A stretch of 64,000 nt of DNA from Catellatospora bangladeshensis (GCF_016862575.1 NZ_BONF01000030.1:1-64000); one strand, 5' to 3'; shown: positions 38,183 to 49,605, counted from the stretch's first letter. Numbers and translations are program-made. Notes: generated from the letters alone by a model not told the origin.

Positions 38183-39445
38183 GTGACTCAGAGTGTGCGC
38201 AAGGTGGCCGTCATCGGCGGCAACCGGATCCCGTTCGCCCGGTCCAACAGCAAGTACGCCCAGGCTTCCAACCAGGACATGCTCACCGCCGCGCTCGACG
38301 GGCTCGTCGCCCGCTACGGACTGTCCGGGCAGCGCCTCGGCGAGGTCGCCGCGGGCGCCGTGCTCAAGCACGCCCGCGACTTCAACCTGACCCGCGAGTC
38401 GGTGCTCGGCACCGGCCTCGACCCGGCCACCCCCGCCGTCGACCTGCAGCAGGCCTGCGGCACCGGTCTCCAGGCGATCACCTACCTCGCCAACAAGATC
38501 GCGCTGGGCCAGCTGGAGTCCGGCATCGCGGGCGGCGTGGACACCACCTCCGACGCGCCGCTGCAGCTCAACGAGCAGTTCCGCCGCGTGCTGCTGCGCC
38601 TCAACAGCGCGAAGAGCACCGGCGAGCGGCTCAAGGCGGCGCTGGCGCTGCGCCCGCTCCAGCCGTTCAAGCCCGAGCTGCCCCGCAACGCCGAGCCGCG
38701 CACCGGGCTGTCCATGGGCGAGCACGCCGCGATCACCGCCGAGCGCTGGGGCGTCACCCGCGCCGACCAGGACGAGCTGGCCCTCGACTCGCACCGCAAG
38801 CTCGCCGCGGCGTACGAGGCGGGATTCTTCGACGACCTGCTCACGCCGTACCTCGGCCTGACCCGGGACCAGAACCTGCGCCCCGACACCTCGCTGGAGA
38901 AGCTCGGCTCGCTCAAGCCCGTGTACGGCCTGCGCGGCAAGAACCCGACCATGACCGCGGGCAACTCCACCCCGCTCACCGACGGCGCCGCCGTCGTGCT
39001 GCTCGGCTCCGACGAGTGGGCCGCCGAGCACAGCCTGCCGGTGCTGGCGCACTTCGTCACCGCGCAGACCGCCGCCGTCGACTTCGTGCACGGCGACCCC
39101 GAGCCCGAGGGCCTGCTCATGGCCCCGGTGTACGCGGTGCCCCAGCTGCTGTCCCGGCTCGGCCTCAAGCTGCAGGACTTCGACTTCTACGAGATCCACG
39201 AGGCGTTCGCGTCGCAGGTGCTGGCGACCCTGGCCGCGTGGGAGTCCAACGGCCTGGGCACCATCGACCGGTCCCGCCTCAACGTGAACGGGTCCTCGCT
39301 GGCCGCGGGGCACCCCTTCGCCGCCACCGGCGGCCGTATCGTCGCCACCGCCGCCAAGCTGCTCGCCCAGCGCGGCTCCGGCCGCGCCCTCATCTCCATC
39401 TGCGCCGCCGGCGGCCAGGGCGTCGTCGCCGTCCTCGAACGCTGA
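38183..39445 (+). CDS. Acetyl-CoA acetyltransferase / thiolase (FadA2-like)
   Basis: The 420-residue thiolase has the nucleophile Cys in LQQACGTGLQAI, the His in LAAGHPFAATGGR and the acid/base Cys in SICAAGGQG. It would split 3-oxoacyl-CoA or join acyl-CoAs. GTG at 38183 is fixed by AGGAGG five bases upstream. It is divergent from fabG and maoC, the arrangement of mycobacterial fadA2, with a shared palindromic operator. Confidence 0.93.
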   Translation: MTQSVRKVAVIGGNRIPFARSNSKYAQASNQDMLTAALDGLVARYGLSGQRLGEVAAGAVLKHARDFNLTRESVLGTGLDPATPAVDLQQACGTGLQAITYLANKIALGQLESGIAGGVDTTSDAPLQLNEQFRRVLLRLNSAKSTGERLKAALALRPLQPFKPELPRNAEPRTGLSMGEHAAITAERWGVTRADQDELALDSHRKLAAAYEAGFFDDLLTPYLGLTRDQNLRPDTSLEKLGSLKPVYGLRGKNPTMTAGNSTPLTDGAAVVLLGSDEWAAEHSLPVLAHFVTAQTAAVDFVHGDPEPEGLLMAPVYAVPQLLSRLGLKLQDFDFYEIHEAFASQVLATLAAWESNGLGTIDRSRLNVNGSSLAAGHPFAATGGRIVATAAKLLAQRGSGRALISICAAGGQGVVAVLER

Positions 39446-39466
39446 CCCGCCGTGCCCGGGTCCGTG

Positions 39467-39527
39467 CTGCAGTTTCGGGGAAACTGCAGCATCGGCGGCC
39501 TCTGCGAGCGCAGTTTCCCCGAAACTG
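39467..39527. repeat. Inverted pair of CAGTTTCGGGGAAACTG
   Basis: CAGTTTCGGGGAAACTG at 39469-39485 (itself a hairpin, extended to CTGCAGTTT...AAACTGCAG) is repeated in inverted form at 39511-39527. It separates the convergent thiolase and vapC genes and may be a terminator. The same core recurs as a tandem array at 46061. Confidence 0.8.
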
Positions 39528-39533
39528 GGGGCG

Positions 39534-39956
39534 CTAACGAATGGTGCCGGGTGGGGCGAGCCACTGGGCGGGCTGGCCGGTGGCCTTCTTGATGACGTCG
39601 AAGTCGCCGTCGTAGTGCAGGACGGTGAGGCCGTTCAGCTCGGCCGTCGCGGCGACCAGGAGATCTACGGGGCCGGCGCTGCGGTGCTGCCCATGCTGAG
39701 TGAGCAGATCCTGCACCTGTGCCGCTCGCTGGTAGACGTCGTCGGGCATCGGGAGCCAGGGGTAGGTCTCGCCGATCAACGCGAGGATCTTCTTGCGGTC
39801 GGCATAGGACCGCGCCGTGTGCAGGAACTCCAGCTCGGTGACGGCGCATATGCCCACCAGGCCCTGTTCTACCTGCTGATTCCAGCTGAGCGCCTCGGGC
39901 CCGCGCCGTAGCAGCCGGACCAGGGCGCTCGTGTCAACTAAGTAGTCAGCCGTCAC
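39534..39956 (-). CDS. vapC: PIN-domain toxin (VapC family)
   Basis: The 140-residue PIN protein has the acidic residues expected of a Mg-dependent RNase: Asp in YLVDTSALV, Glu in AVTELEFLH, Asp in [11 protein letters not shown] and Asp in [13 protein letters not shown] at 39954-39956 overlaps the antitoxin stop as GTGA, which is typical of VapBC; the longer open frame is an artefact of overlap. Its RNA target is unknown. Confidence 0.92.
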   Translation of the reverse strand: MTADYLVDTSALVRLLRRGPEALSWNQQVEQGLVGICAVTELEFLHTARSYADRKKILALIGETYPWLPMPDDVYQRAAQVQDLLTQHGQHRSAGPVDLLVAATAELNGLTVLHYDGDFDVIKKATGQPAQWLAPPGTIR

Positions 39957-40168
39957 GGCTTCGGACGATAGTTCTTCTTGTCCAGCAGCTCGTCGAAGTA
40001 TCCGGTATCCGCCATCTGCCGCAACTCCTCCAGCGCACGCGCCCGCCGCAGGCTCGCGGCGGACTCCCGCAGGGCGGTGTTGACGGTGTCCTTCTTGGTC
40101 TTGGTGCCGAAGACCTCGGCGGCGTCGGCGAGCAGCTCCTCGTCGATGTCGATCAGCATCTTCGCCAT
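39953..40168 (-). CDS. vapB: VapB-type antitoxin
   Basis: The 71-residue protein starts [21 protein letters not shown], a ribbon-helix-helix DNA-binding region with [14 protein letters not shown], and ends in a Lys/Tyr-rich tail that would bind the PIN toxin. ATG at 40166-40168 follows GAGGGGGAG. The toxin gene overlaps its end by four bases. An inverted GTATATA repeat about 20 bases upstream is the likely autoregulatory operator. Confidence 0.92.
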   Translation of the reverse strand: MAKMLIDIDEELLADAAEVFGTKTKKDTVNTALRESAASLRRARALEELRQMADTGYFDELLDKKNYRPKP

Positions 40169-40186
40169 CGGCTCCCCCTCGCGTAC

Positions 40187-40222
40187 GCGATATATACGAT
40201 CTCGCCAAGAAGTATATACGCG
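40187..40222. promoter_or_regulatory. VapBC operator-like inverted repeat
   Basis: GCGATATATAC at 40187-40197 and GTATATACGCG at 40212-40222 form an inverted repeat in an AT-rich patch between vapB and purB. It is unusual in this GC-rich DNA and well placed for autoregulation of vapBC. Confidence 0.65.
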
Positions 40223-40264
40223 CGGCCGCGGGCTGGCCAGGGACGGGGATCGCTGCGTGCGAGA

Positions 40265-41707
40265 ATGAGGCACGTGACGAAGCGCCCGCACGTACCGAAT
40301 GTCCTGGCCACCCGCTATGCCTCCGCTGAACTGGTGACGCTGTGGTCGCCCGAGGAGAAGGTCCGCGCCGAGCGCCGGCTGTGGCTCGCGGTGCTGCGCG
40401 CCCAGCGTGATCTCGGCATCGCGCTGCCCGACGGCGTGATCGAGGCGTACGAGCGGGTGCTGGACCAGGTCGACCTGGACTCGATCGCGGCCCGCGAGCG
40501 GGTGACCCGGCACGACGTGAAGGCGCGCATCGAGGAGTTCAGCGAGCTCGCCGGGCACGAGCAGATCCACAAGGGGATGACCTCCCGCGACCTCACCGAG
40601 AACGTCGAGCAGCTGCAGATCCGCGACTCCTTGCTGCTGATCCGGGACCGGATCGTCGCCGCGCTGACCCGCATGGCCGCTCGTGCCACCGAGTACGACC
40701 AGACGATCATGGCGGGCCGCTCGCACAACGTGCCCGCGCAGGCCACCACGCTGGGCAAGCGCTTCGCGTCGGCCGCGCAGGAGATGCTGATCGCGTACGA
40801 GCGCCTCGACGAGCTGATCGCCCGCTACCCGCTGCGCGGCATCAAGGGCCCGGTAGGCACCGCGGCCGACCAGCTCGACCTGTTCGACGGCGACGCCGCG
40901 AAGGTCGCCGAGCTGGAGCGCCGGGTCGCCGGGCACCTCGGCTTCCAGCGGGTGCTCGACAGCGTCGGCCAGGTGTACCCGCGCTCGCTCGACTTCGACG
41001 TGCTGACCGCGCTGGCCCAGGCGGCGTCCGCGCCGTCGAGCCTGGCCACCACGATCCGGCTGATGGTCGGCCAGGAGCTGGCCACCGAGGGCTTCAAGCC
41101 GGGCCAGGTGGGCTCGTCGGCGATGCCGCACAAGATGAATACGCGCTCCAGCGAGCGCGTCAACGGCCTGGCCGTGATCGTGCGCGGCTACGCGAGCATG
41201 GCCGGGGAGCTGGCCGGCGACCAGTGGAACGAGGGCGACGTGTCGTGCTCGGTGGTGCGCCGGGTGGCCCTGCCGGACGCGTTCTTCGCGCTGGACGGCC
41301 TGTTCCAGACCTTCCTCACGGTGCTCGACGAGTTCGGCGCGTACCCTGCCGTGATCAACCGCGAGCTGGACCGCTACCTGCCCTTCCTCGCCACCACGAA
41401 GGTGCTGGTCGGCGCGGTCAAGAAGGGCGTCGGCCGGGAGACCGCGCACGAGGCCATCAAGGAGCACGCGGTCGCCGTGGCGCTGGCCATGCGCGAGCGC
41501 GGCCTGGCCGAGAACGACCTCTTCGACCGCCTCGCCGCCGACACCCGCCTGGGCCTGTCCCGCGCCGAGATCGACGCCCTGGTCGCCGACCGCTCCGCGT
41601 TCGTCGGCGCCGCCTCCGCCCAGGTCGCCGCCATCGTCGCCCAGGTCGAGAAGATCGCCGCCCAGCACCCCTCCGCCGCCGCCTACACCCCCGCCGCCAT
41701 CCTCTAA
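40265..41707 (+). CDS. purB: Adenylosuccinate lyase
   Basis: PurB removes fumarate from SAICAR and from adenylosuccinate. The 480-residue protein has the superfamily motifs [20 protein letters not shown], the His in [14 protein letters not shown] and the signature [20 protein letters not shown] at 40265 is used; GTG at 40274 is possible. It is transcribed away from vapBC and ends five bases before a palindromic repeat. Confidence 0.97.
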   Translation: MRHVTKRPHVPNVLATRYASAELVTLWSPEEKVRAERRLWLAVLRAQRDLGIALPDGVIEAYERVLDQVDLDSIAARERVTRHDVKARIEEFSELAGHEQIHKGMTSRDLTENVEQLQIRDSLLLIRDRIVAALTRMAARATEYDQTIMAGRSHNVPAQATTLGKRFASAAQEMLIAYERLDELIARYPLRGIKGPVGTAADQLDLFDGDAAKVAELERRVAGHLGFQRVLDSVGQVYPRSLDFDVLTALAQAASAPSSLATTIRLMVGQELATEGFKPGQVGSSAMPHKMNTRSSERVNGLAVIVRGYASMAGELAGDQWNEGDVSCSVVRRVALPDAFFALDGLFQTFLTVLDEFGAYPAVINRELDRYLPFLATTKVLVGAVKKGVGRETAHEAIKEHAVAVALAMRERGLAENDLFDRLAADTRLGLSRAEIDALVADRSAFVGAASAQVAAIVAQVEKIAAQHPSAAAYTPAAIL

Positions 41708-41711
41708 CCCC

Positions 41712-41766
41712 AAGGAAGGGCACCTTCTTAACGCTATGCGTAGAGGAAGGTGCCCTTCTTAACGCT
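41712..41766. repeat. GTTAAGAAGG-family palindromic repeat (inverted)
   Basis: AAGGAAGGGCACCTTCTTAA and GAAGGTGCCCTTCTTAACGC, separated by CGCTATGCGTAGAG, form the same element as at 6542 and 25178 in opposite orientation. It follows purB directly. Confidence 0.85.
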
Positions 41767-41869
41767 TGCCGACGGCACGCACCCTCGCCCGAAAGCGGGA
41801 GGGGACTGCCCGGGCTCTGGCAGGCGCGGCGCGACCACGCCCCTGTCTCGGGCTGAGAGGATCATTTCC

Positions 41870-42472
41870 GTGGAGTTTCTGGGCGCCCTGCTGGTGGCGT
41901 TCGTGGCGATCTTCCCGGTGGAGCTGCCGGACAAGACGTTCGTGGCGACGCTGGTCCTGAGCACCCGCTACCCGCCGCTGCCCACCTGGCTCGGCGTGGT
42001 GGCCGCGTTCGGCGTGCAGTGCGTGATCGCGGTGGCCTTCGGCGCGCTGCTGACGAAGCTGCCCACCCAGCCGGTGCAGTTGGTCGCCGCGGCGCTGTTC
42101 GCGGTGGGCGCGTTCGTGCTGGCCCGGGGCGCGGGCAAGGCCGACGAGCAGGAGCATGAGCAGGAGGAGGAGTTCGCGGCCAAGGCGGCCGAGCCCAAGC
42201 GCGGCTGGCGGGCCGCGGGCGCGAGCTTTCTGGTGCTGTTCACCGCCGAGTGGGGCGACCTGTCCCAGCTGCTGCTGGCCGGGCTGGTCGCCAGCGGGCG
42301 GCCGGTGGTGCCCACGTTCCTCGGCGGCTGGCTCGGCCTGGCCACCGTGTCGGGTCTGGCGGTGCTGCTCGGCCGGTGGCTGTTGAAACGGGTGAAGCTG
42401 CGAGTCATCCGTTACGTCGGCGCGGGGGTCTGTGCGGTCCTGTCGGTCGTGACCTTGCTCTCAGCTCTGTGA
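41870..42472 (+). CDS. GDT1/UPF0016-family cation transporter
   Basis: The 200-residue membrane protein has two homologous halves of about three helices each. The family motif E-x-GD-(K/R)-(T/S) appears as PVELPDKTF in the first half and as TAEWGDLSQ in the second. The family includes bacterial manganese exporters. A charged cytoplasmic loop (EQEHEQEEEFAAKAAEPKR) separates the halves. GTG at 41870 follows GAGAGG. Confidence 0.9.
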   Translation: MEFLGALLVAFVAIFPVELPDKTFVATLVLSTRYPPLPTWLGVVAAFGVQCVIAVAFGALLTKLPTQPVQLVAAALFAVGAFVLARGAGKADEQEHEQEEEFAAKAAEPKRGWRAAGASFLVLFTAEWGDLSQLLLAGLVASGRPVVPTFLGGWLGLATVSGLAVLLGRWLLKRVKLRVIRYVGAGVCAVLSVVTLLSAL

Positions 42473-42590
42473 AAGCAGTGAACTTGTGGGAGTTTCGGTG
42501 CTCCCCAGAATTCTTGCCGGTTACGCCTGCCGGTAATCTGAACCTGCCCGTGGCGGACAGGCAGACATAGAAAAAGTCAGGAGTTTCCCC

Positions 42591-42833
42591 GTGGCTCGCG
42601 TCGTGGTTGACGTCATGCTTAAGCCCGAGATCCTCGACCCGCAGGGGCAGGCCGTCGCGAACGCGCTGCCCCGCCTGGGCGTCAATGACGTCGCCTCAGT
42701 GCGTATCGGTCGCCGTGTCGAGATCGATTTCGCCGGAGAGGCCGACCTGGAGAGGGCCCGCGAGATCGCGGACAAGCTCCTGGCCAACCCGGTCATCGAG
42801 GACTACGAGATCCGGGTCGTCGAAGCCGCATGA
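42591..42833 (+). CDS. purS: PurS subunit of FGAM synthase
   Basis: PurS bridges PurL and PurQ in the three-subunit formylglycinamidine ribonucleotide synthase. The 80-residue protein ([24 protein letters not shown] ... [14 protein letters not shown], read in parts) is normal in length. GTG at 42591 follows CAGGAG. It is the first gene of purSQL and overlaps purQ by ATGA. Confidence 0.97.
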   Translation: MARVVVDVMLKPEILDPQGQAVANALPRLGVNDVASVRIGRRVEIDFAGEADLERAREIADKLLANPVIEDYEIRVVEAA

Positions 42834-43506
42834 GCAAGATCGGTGTGGTGACCTTCCCCGGTTCGCTGGACGACGGGGACGCGGCCCGTGCCGCGCGTAT
42901 CTCCGGAGCCGAGGTCGTACGGCTCTGGCACGCCGACCCCGAGCTGCACGGCGTCGACGCCGTGGTGCTCCCGGGCGGCTTCTCCTACGGTGACTACCTG
43001 CGCTGCGGCGCGATCGCCCGGTTCGCGCCGGTGATGGAGGCCGTCGCCGACGCCGCGCGCGGCGGCATGCCGGTCATGGGCATCTGCAACGGCTTCCAGA
43101 TCCTGTGCGAGGCCCACCTGCTGCCCGGCGCGCTCACCCGCAACCAGCACCTGCACTTCCGCAACCGGGACCAGTGGCTGCGGATGGAGAACACCGACAC
43201 GGCGTGGACCAACCACTTCACCGACCGGCAGGAGATCCTGATCCCGGTGAAGAACGGCGAGGGCTGCTACGTGGCCGACCAGCGCACGCTGGACGAGCTG
43301 GAGGCGAACGGCCAGATCGTGGCGCGCTACATCCGCGGCAACCCGAACGGCTCGACCCGCGACATCGCGGCGATCCGCAACGAGGCCGGCAACGTGCTGG
43401 GCATCATGCCGCACCCAGAGCACGCCGTGGAGGCGCTGACCGGCCCCTCGCTGGACGGTCTCGGATTCTTCTCTTCGGTGCTCCGGCACCTGGCGGGGGC
43501 AGCAGC

Positions 43507-43510
<4 letters not shown>
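42830..43510 (+). CDS. purQ: PurQ glutaminase subunit of FGAM synthase
   Basis: PurQ releases ammonia from glutamine for PurL. The 226-residue class I amidotransferase has the nucleophile Cys in [12 protein letters not shown], and the His and Glu in MPHPEHAVE. It overlaps purS and purL by ATGA on both sides. Confidence 0.97.
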
Positions 43511-45984
<2,474 letters not shown>

Positions 45985-46060
45985 GCAGCACCCCGACGGA
46001 AACACCTCGGGCGGCCTGCCCGGCGGCGGACACATGATCCGGCACCGGGCGGGCCGCCTT

Positions 46061-46227
46061 CAGTTTCGGGGAAAGTGCACGAGTCCGAACCGGCGCGGCC
46101 GCCAGTTTCGGGGAAAGTGCACGAACCCGAACCGGCGCGGCCGCCAGTTTCGGGGAAAGTGCAGCAATCCGAGCTGACGCGGCCGCAGTTTCGGGGAAAG
46201 TGCACGAATCCGAATCGGCGGGGCCGC
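46061..46227. repeat. Four tandem 42-bp repeats
   Basis: CAGTTTCGGGGAAAGTGCA starts at 46061, 46103, 46145 and 46186, each followed by a similar stretch (CGAxxCCGAACCGGCGCGGC). The period is 42, 42 and 41. Each core is almost self-complementary (CAGTTTC-GGG-GAAAGTG). The array lies between purL and the sigma factor, ending about 150 bases before the sigma gene. Confidence 0.9.
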
Positions 46228-46378
46228 AGCGTCCCCGAACCACCCCCGGCAGCGGCCTCCGCCCCCGTGCGGGGTGGTTGAGGAAGTTCCGAAAAGATCT
46301 TCGCAACCTCTCCCTCGGGTCGGGCGTGATGTCGCGACGGGCCGGACGGGCCCGGACCACCAGGGGAGCGACGGGGAC

Positions 46379-46900
46379 ATGGCTTCACAACGAGGCGACA
46401 CGGGATCGGCCGGCCGCGCCGATTTCGAGGAGTGCTACGCGGCCCACTTCCACAGCCTGACGCTGCAGCTGAACGCGTACCTCGGCAACCTGACCGAGGC
46501 GCAGGACATGGTGCAGGAGGCGTTCTGCCGCGCGCTGGCGCGCTGGGACCGCATCGCCGGCTACCACGATCCGGCCGCCTGGGTGCGCCGGGTCGCCTGG
46601 AACCTGGCGACCAGCGGCTGGCGCAAGCGGCGCACGACGCTCAACTTCCTGCACCGGCAGCGGGAGGAGCAGGTGGCCGGGCCGAGCCCGGACCGGGTGG
46701 CCGTCACCCGTGCGCTGGCGAACCTGCCTGAGGCGCAGCGCCGCGCCTGCATCCTCTTCTACATCGCCCAGCTCTCCATCGCGGAGATCGCCGAGCAGGA
46801 GGACGTCGCTGAAGGCACCGTCAAGTCCTGGCTCCACCGCGGCCGCACCGCCCTCGCCGCCCAGCTCACCGAGGCCCGGAAGGAGCCGAACCATGTCTGA
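46379..46900 (+). CDS. ECF sigma factor, SigE family
   Basis: The 173-residue sigma factor has region 2 (FEECYAAHFHSLTLQLNAYLGNLTEAQDMVQEAFCRAL) and region 4 (LPEAQRRACILFYIAQLSIAEIAEQEDVAEGTVKSWLHRGR). ATG at 46379 follows GGGGAG; an upstream in-frame ATG would add an unconserved stretch. The stop overlaps the start of the next gene by 8 bases. A tandem repeat array lies in the upstream region. Confidence 0.93.
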   Translation: MASQRGDTGSAGRADFEECYAAHFHSLTLQLNAYLGNLTEAQDMVQEAFCRALARWDRIAGYHDPAAWVRRVAWNLATSGWRKRRTTLNFLHRQREEQVAGPSPDRVAVTRALANLPEAQRRACILFYIAQLSIAEIAEQEDVAEGTVKSWLHRGRTALAAQLTEARKEPNHV

Positions 46901-47726
46901 GTTCGACGATGACCTGCTCATGTCGGCCTTCGCCGAGTACCGGTCCGAGACCAACCCGCAGATCAAGCCCACCGGTACGGGCGCCGCGTACCAGACCGTG
47001 CGCTACCGCAAGCGGGTCCGCACCACCGCCGTGGCGGCCTGCGCGCTGACGGCGGTGCTGGTCGGCGGCGGGGCGTTCGCCTCGTTCACCGGCAACCAGG
47101 GCGTCGCGCCGCAGCCGGGCGCCAGCTCGGCCGCCCCGTCGGCAGTCGCGTCGCCCTCGCCGTCCGCCTCGCCGTCGGCGTCACCTTCGCCGTCCGCCTT
47201 GCCGAGCCCCGCGATCGCGACGTCCCCGCCGCCGCCCGGCAGCGAGCTGCACGGCCTGGAGGACGCCACGCTCGACCTGCCGGTCCGCAAGGTCGGCCGC
47301 GAGCACTGCCCCAGCGGCAGGGTGAAGTTCCGCGACGGCAAGGCCGGGGAGTACACCCGGATCGCCGACGTGATCAGCGTCGACATCGACGGTGACGGCG
47401 TGTTCGAAGAGGTCGCGCTGATCACCTGCCGTTCGGGCGAGGGCGCTTTCGGTCAGGTGATCGCGCTGCGCCCCAGCGGCTCCGGCCGGTTCGACACGAT
47501 CGGCGTCGTGATCGAGATCGAGCCGTCGGTGGGTGCTGGGAGCCAGCGGATCGAGAACGTCAAGCGGATCAAGCCCGGCAAGCCCGGTGAGATCCTGGTC
47601 GAGGTCGGCAACCACGAGACCACGTACACGGACGAGAACCGGCTCAAGGGTGTCTTCCAGTGGCGCGGCTACCGCTGGAACGGCACGAAGTTCGCGCAGA
47701 GCAGCGGCCCGACGACGTTCGCCTGA
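46893..47726 (+). CDS. Membrane protein coupled to sigma factor (possible anti-sigma)
   Basis: The 277-residue protein has a 45-residue cytoplasmic head, one membrane helix (TAVAACALTAVLVGGGAFASF), a Ser/Pro/Ala linker and an extracytoplasmic domain with DIDGDGVFEEVALITC, like an EF-hand/VCBS-type calcium loop. ATG at 46893 overlaps the sigma gene, as anti-sigma factors usually do, but no zinc anti-sigma motif HxxxCxxC is present. It may be a sensor or partner of the sigma factor. Confidence 0.75.
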   Translation: MSEFDDDLLMSAFAEYRSETNPQIKPTGTGAAYQTVRYRKRVRTTAVAACALTAVLVGGGAFASFTGNQGVAPQPGASSAAPSAVASPSPSASPSASPSPSALPSPAIATSPPPPGSELHGLEDATLDLPVRKVGREHCPSGRVKFRDGKAGEYTRIADVISVDIDGDGVFEEVALITCRSGEGAFGQVIALRPSGSGRFDTIGVVIEIEPSVGAGSQRIENVKRIKPGKPGEILVEVGNHETTYTDENRLKGVFQWRGYRWNGTKFAQSSGPTTFA

Positions 47727-47739
47727 GCCGGAACGCGGC

Positions 47740-47766
47740 GGCCCCGGAAGCCTGGCTTCCGGGGCC
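47740..47766. terminator. Bidirectional hairpin terminator
   Basis: GGCCCCGGAAGCC at 47740-47752 pairs perfectly with GGCTTCCGGGGCC at 47754-47766 around a single T. It lies between convergent genes. Confidence 0.85.
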
Positions 47767-47776
47767 GTCTCGCGGG

Positions 47777-48406
47777 TCAGGCCGGGTAGGTCTGGGCGGC
47801 CCGCTCGGCCTGGCTCAGCCAGCCCCGCTCCACCATCGTGTCCAGCACGGACTCCCAGGCCCGGCGCGGATCGGCGTCGGCTTCCGGGGCCAGCGGCACC
47901 GCCAGCACGGCGGCCTCGGCGACGGACAGCTGGGCCACCGGCTTGCCGAAGCGCGTCTGCGCCGCGGTGGCGAGGCCGGCCGTGCCGCGGCCGAAGTCGG
48001 CGTTGTTCAGGTAGAAGCCCAGCAGCTCGGTGCGGGTGTACCGGTCTTCGAGCTTCGACGCCATGATGCCGACGCGCCAGCTCGACACGTCGTCGCCGGC
48101 CACTGCCGCCGCGGCGTAGCGCCGGGTGATCAGGGAGCCCGACCAGGGCCGGAACGGGTCCTCGTAGAAGTCGGGATCGACGGCCGCGACGAAGGTGTTG
48201 AGCACCGGCATGGGCACCTCGCGCAGGTCCACGACGGCATGCTGGGGCCGGAGTTCTCCCGGCTCGGGCACGCTGGCGTAGAACTGTACGGCGGCCACCG
48301 CGGCGAAGAGCACGATGAACACGTCGATCGCGACGATCGCGGTGATGATCCGGCGGCGCCGGCTCCATCGGGGCGGGGACTCCTGCACCACATCGACCAT
48401 GGTCAT
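47777..48406 (-). CDS. Degenerate GT51 transglycosylase-like protein, copy 1
   Basis: The 209-residue protein has one N-terminal helix (residues about 20-43) and a domain with the layout of the GT51 transglycosylase of class A PBPs: FVAAVDPDFYED at 72-83, SLITRRYA at 91-98, KLEDRYTRTELLGFYLNNADFGRGTAGL at about 118-144 and FGKPVAQLSVAEAAVLA. Aligned by eye to the family, the first catalytic Glu (of EDRxF) is Val76 and the second (of RKxxE) is Val112, so it is probably inactive. No transpeptidase domain follows. The next gene upstream is a paralogue. Confidence 0.75.
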   Translation of the reverse strand: MTMVDVVQESPPRWSRRRRIITAIVAIDVFIVLFAAVAAVQFYASVPEPGELRPQHAVVDLREVPMPVLNTFVAAVDPDFYEDPFRPWSGSLITRRYAAAAVAGDDVSSWRVGIMASKLEDRYTRTELLGFYLNNADFGRGTAGLATAAQTRFGKPVAQLSVAEAAVLAVPLAPEADADPRRAWESVLDTMVERGWLSQAERAAQTYPA

Positions 48407-48446
48407 GCGCCCACCCTAGACGCGGCGCGGTGGCGCCGCCGTCCCG

Positions 48447-49106
48447 TCAGTGGGTGATCTGCTTCGGGAACACCAGCCCGGCGCGGGTCGCGGCGCTCAG
48501 CAGGCCGCGCTCCACCATGGTGTCCAGCACCCGGTGCCAGGCCTGCTCGACGTGGGTCGAGCCCGCCCCGACGTGCACCGCGACCAGCGCGGCCTCGGCG
48601 AGGGTGAGGTCGCGCGGATCCTTGCCGGCGTACCACCGGGCCGCCTCGGTGAGGCCGGTCGCGCCGGTGTCGAAGCGTGCCGTGGTCAGGTAGAAGCCGA
48701 GCAGGTCGGGCTTGGAGTACCAGTCCTCGAGCTTGTGCGCGGCGACGCGCACCCGCCAGCTGTCCAGCTCGGACTCGTCGAGTCCCATCGCGGCCACCGC
48801 GTACTTCTTCGTGATCAGCGTGGACGGCCAGATCAGGCCGGTCGCCTGGTCGTGGAAGCCGGGGTCGACGGCCGCGACGAAGGCGTCGGCGACGCCGGGC
48901 GGCAGATTCGTCACCCGGATCGGGTGCGTGGTGGCGAAGCGCTCCTTGGGCATCGGCACGTCGGCGTAGTAGTACTGCATCCCGCCGTAGGCGACGCCTG
49001 CCAGCAGCACCAGCGCCGCGGCGAGACCGGCGAGCCGGAGCAGGCGGTTCGGCTTCGGCGGCGGCAGCGGCGCCGAGCGCGGAAGGTCGACAATGGACAC
49101 TCCCAC
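48447..49106 (-). CDS. Degenerate GT51 transglycosylase-like protein, copy 2
   Basis: The 219-residue paralogue of the protein at 47777 has a helix at about residues 22-42 and the same motifs: FVAAVDPGFHDQ at 76-87, STLITKKYA at 95-103, KLEDWYSKPDLLGFYL at 125-140 and LTLAEAALVAV. Val80 and Val119 stand where catalytic Glu residues are expected. GTG at 49104-49106 is used. The two genes are tandem, probably from a duplication, and share no operon partner on this strand. Confidence 0.75.
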   Translation of the reverse strand: MGVSIVDLPRSAPLPPPKPNRLLRLAGLAAALVLLAGVAYGGMQYYYADVPMPKERFATTHPIRVTNLPPGVADAFVAAVDPGFHDQATGLIWPSTLITKKYAVAAMGLDESELDSWRVRVAAHKLEDWYSKPDLLGFYLTTARFDTGATGLTEAARWYAGKDPRDLTLAEAALVAVHVGAGSTHVEQAWHRVLDTMVERGLLSAATRAGLVFPKQITH

Positions 49107-49145
49107 ACGGTAAACGTATCGACGGCTGTGCGCAGCCCCGCAGGC

Positions 49146-49589
49146 TCAGGCCAGCAGTTTCCGCGGTCCGGGGCCCTGCGCGGCCAGCTGGTCGCCCGGG
49201 TTGTAGAGCGCGCAGGACTGCAGGGACAGGCAGCCGCAGCCGATGCAGCCGTCCAGGGTGTCGCGCAGGCGCTCCAGCAGCGCGATCCTCGCGTCGAGGT
49301 CGGCCCGCCAGCGCGCGGACAGCCGCGTCCAGTCCGCCTTGGTGGGGGTACGCCGTTCCGGCAGCTCGGCCAGCGCCTCCCGGATCCGCTCCAGGGACAC
49401 GCCGACCTGCTGCGCGATCCGGATGAACGAGACGCGGCGCAGCTCGCTGCGCTCATAGCGGCGCTGGTTGCCGCCGGTGCGCACGGAGTGGATCAGGCCG
49501 CGCTCCTCGTAGAAGCGCAGCGCCGACGGGGCCACCCCGCTCCGGGCCGACAGCTCGCCTATCGTCAGCAGCGTCACACCAGGCTTCAC
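49146..49589 (-). CDS. soxR: SoxR-type redox-sensing MerR regulator
   Basis: The 147-residue protein has a MerR helix-turn-helix (LTIGELSARSGVAPSALRFYEERGLI) and the [2Fe-2S] cluster motif CIGCGCLSLQSC with Cys115, 118, 120 and 126. It senses redox-cycling compounds. GTG at 49587-49589 is chosen near the conserved N-terminus; the longer open frame covers the divergent transketolase. The target is probably the divergent gene pair, unlike the oxidoreductase targets usual in actinobacteria. Confidence 0.93.
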   Translation of the reverse strand: MKPGVTLLTIGELSARSGVAPSALRFYEERGLIHSVRTGGNQRRYERSELRRVSFIRIAQQVGVSLERIREALAELPERRTPTKADWTRLSARWRADLDARIALLERLRDTLDGCIGCGCLSLQSCALYNPGDQLAAQGPGPRKLLA

Positions 49590-49605
49590 GATCCCCCGCC
49601 TTGAG

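Noticed and set aside
46061-46227. Tandem 42-bp repeats considered as a CRISPR array
   Set aside because: The sequence between the cores is nearly the same in each unit, so there are no unique spacers, and no cas gene is present.
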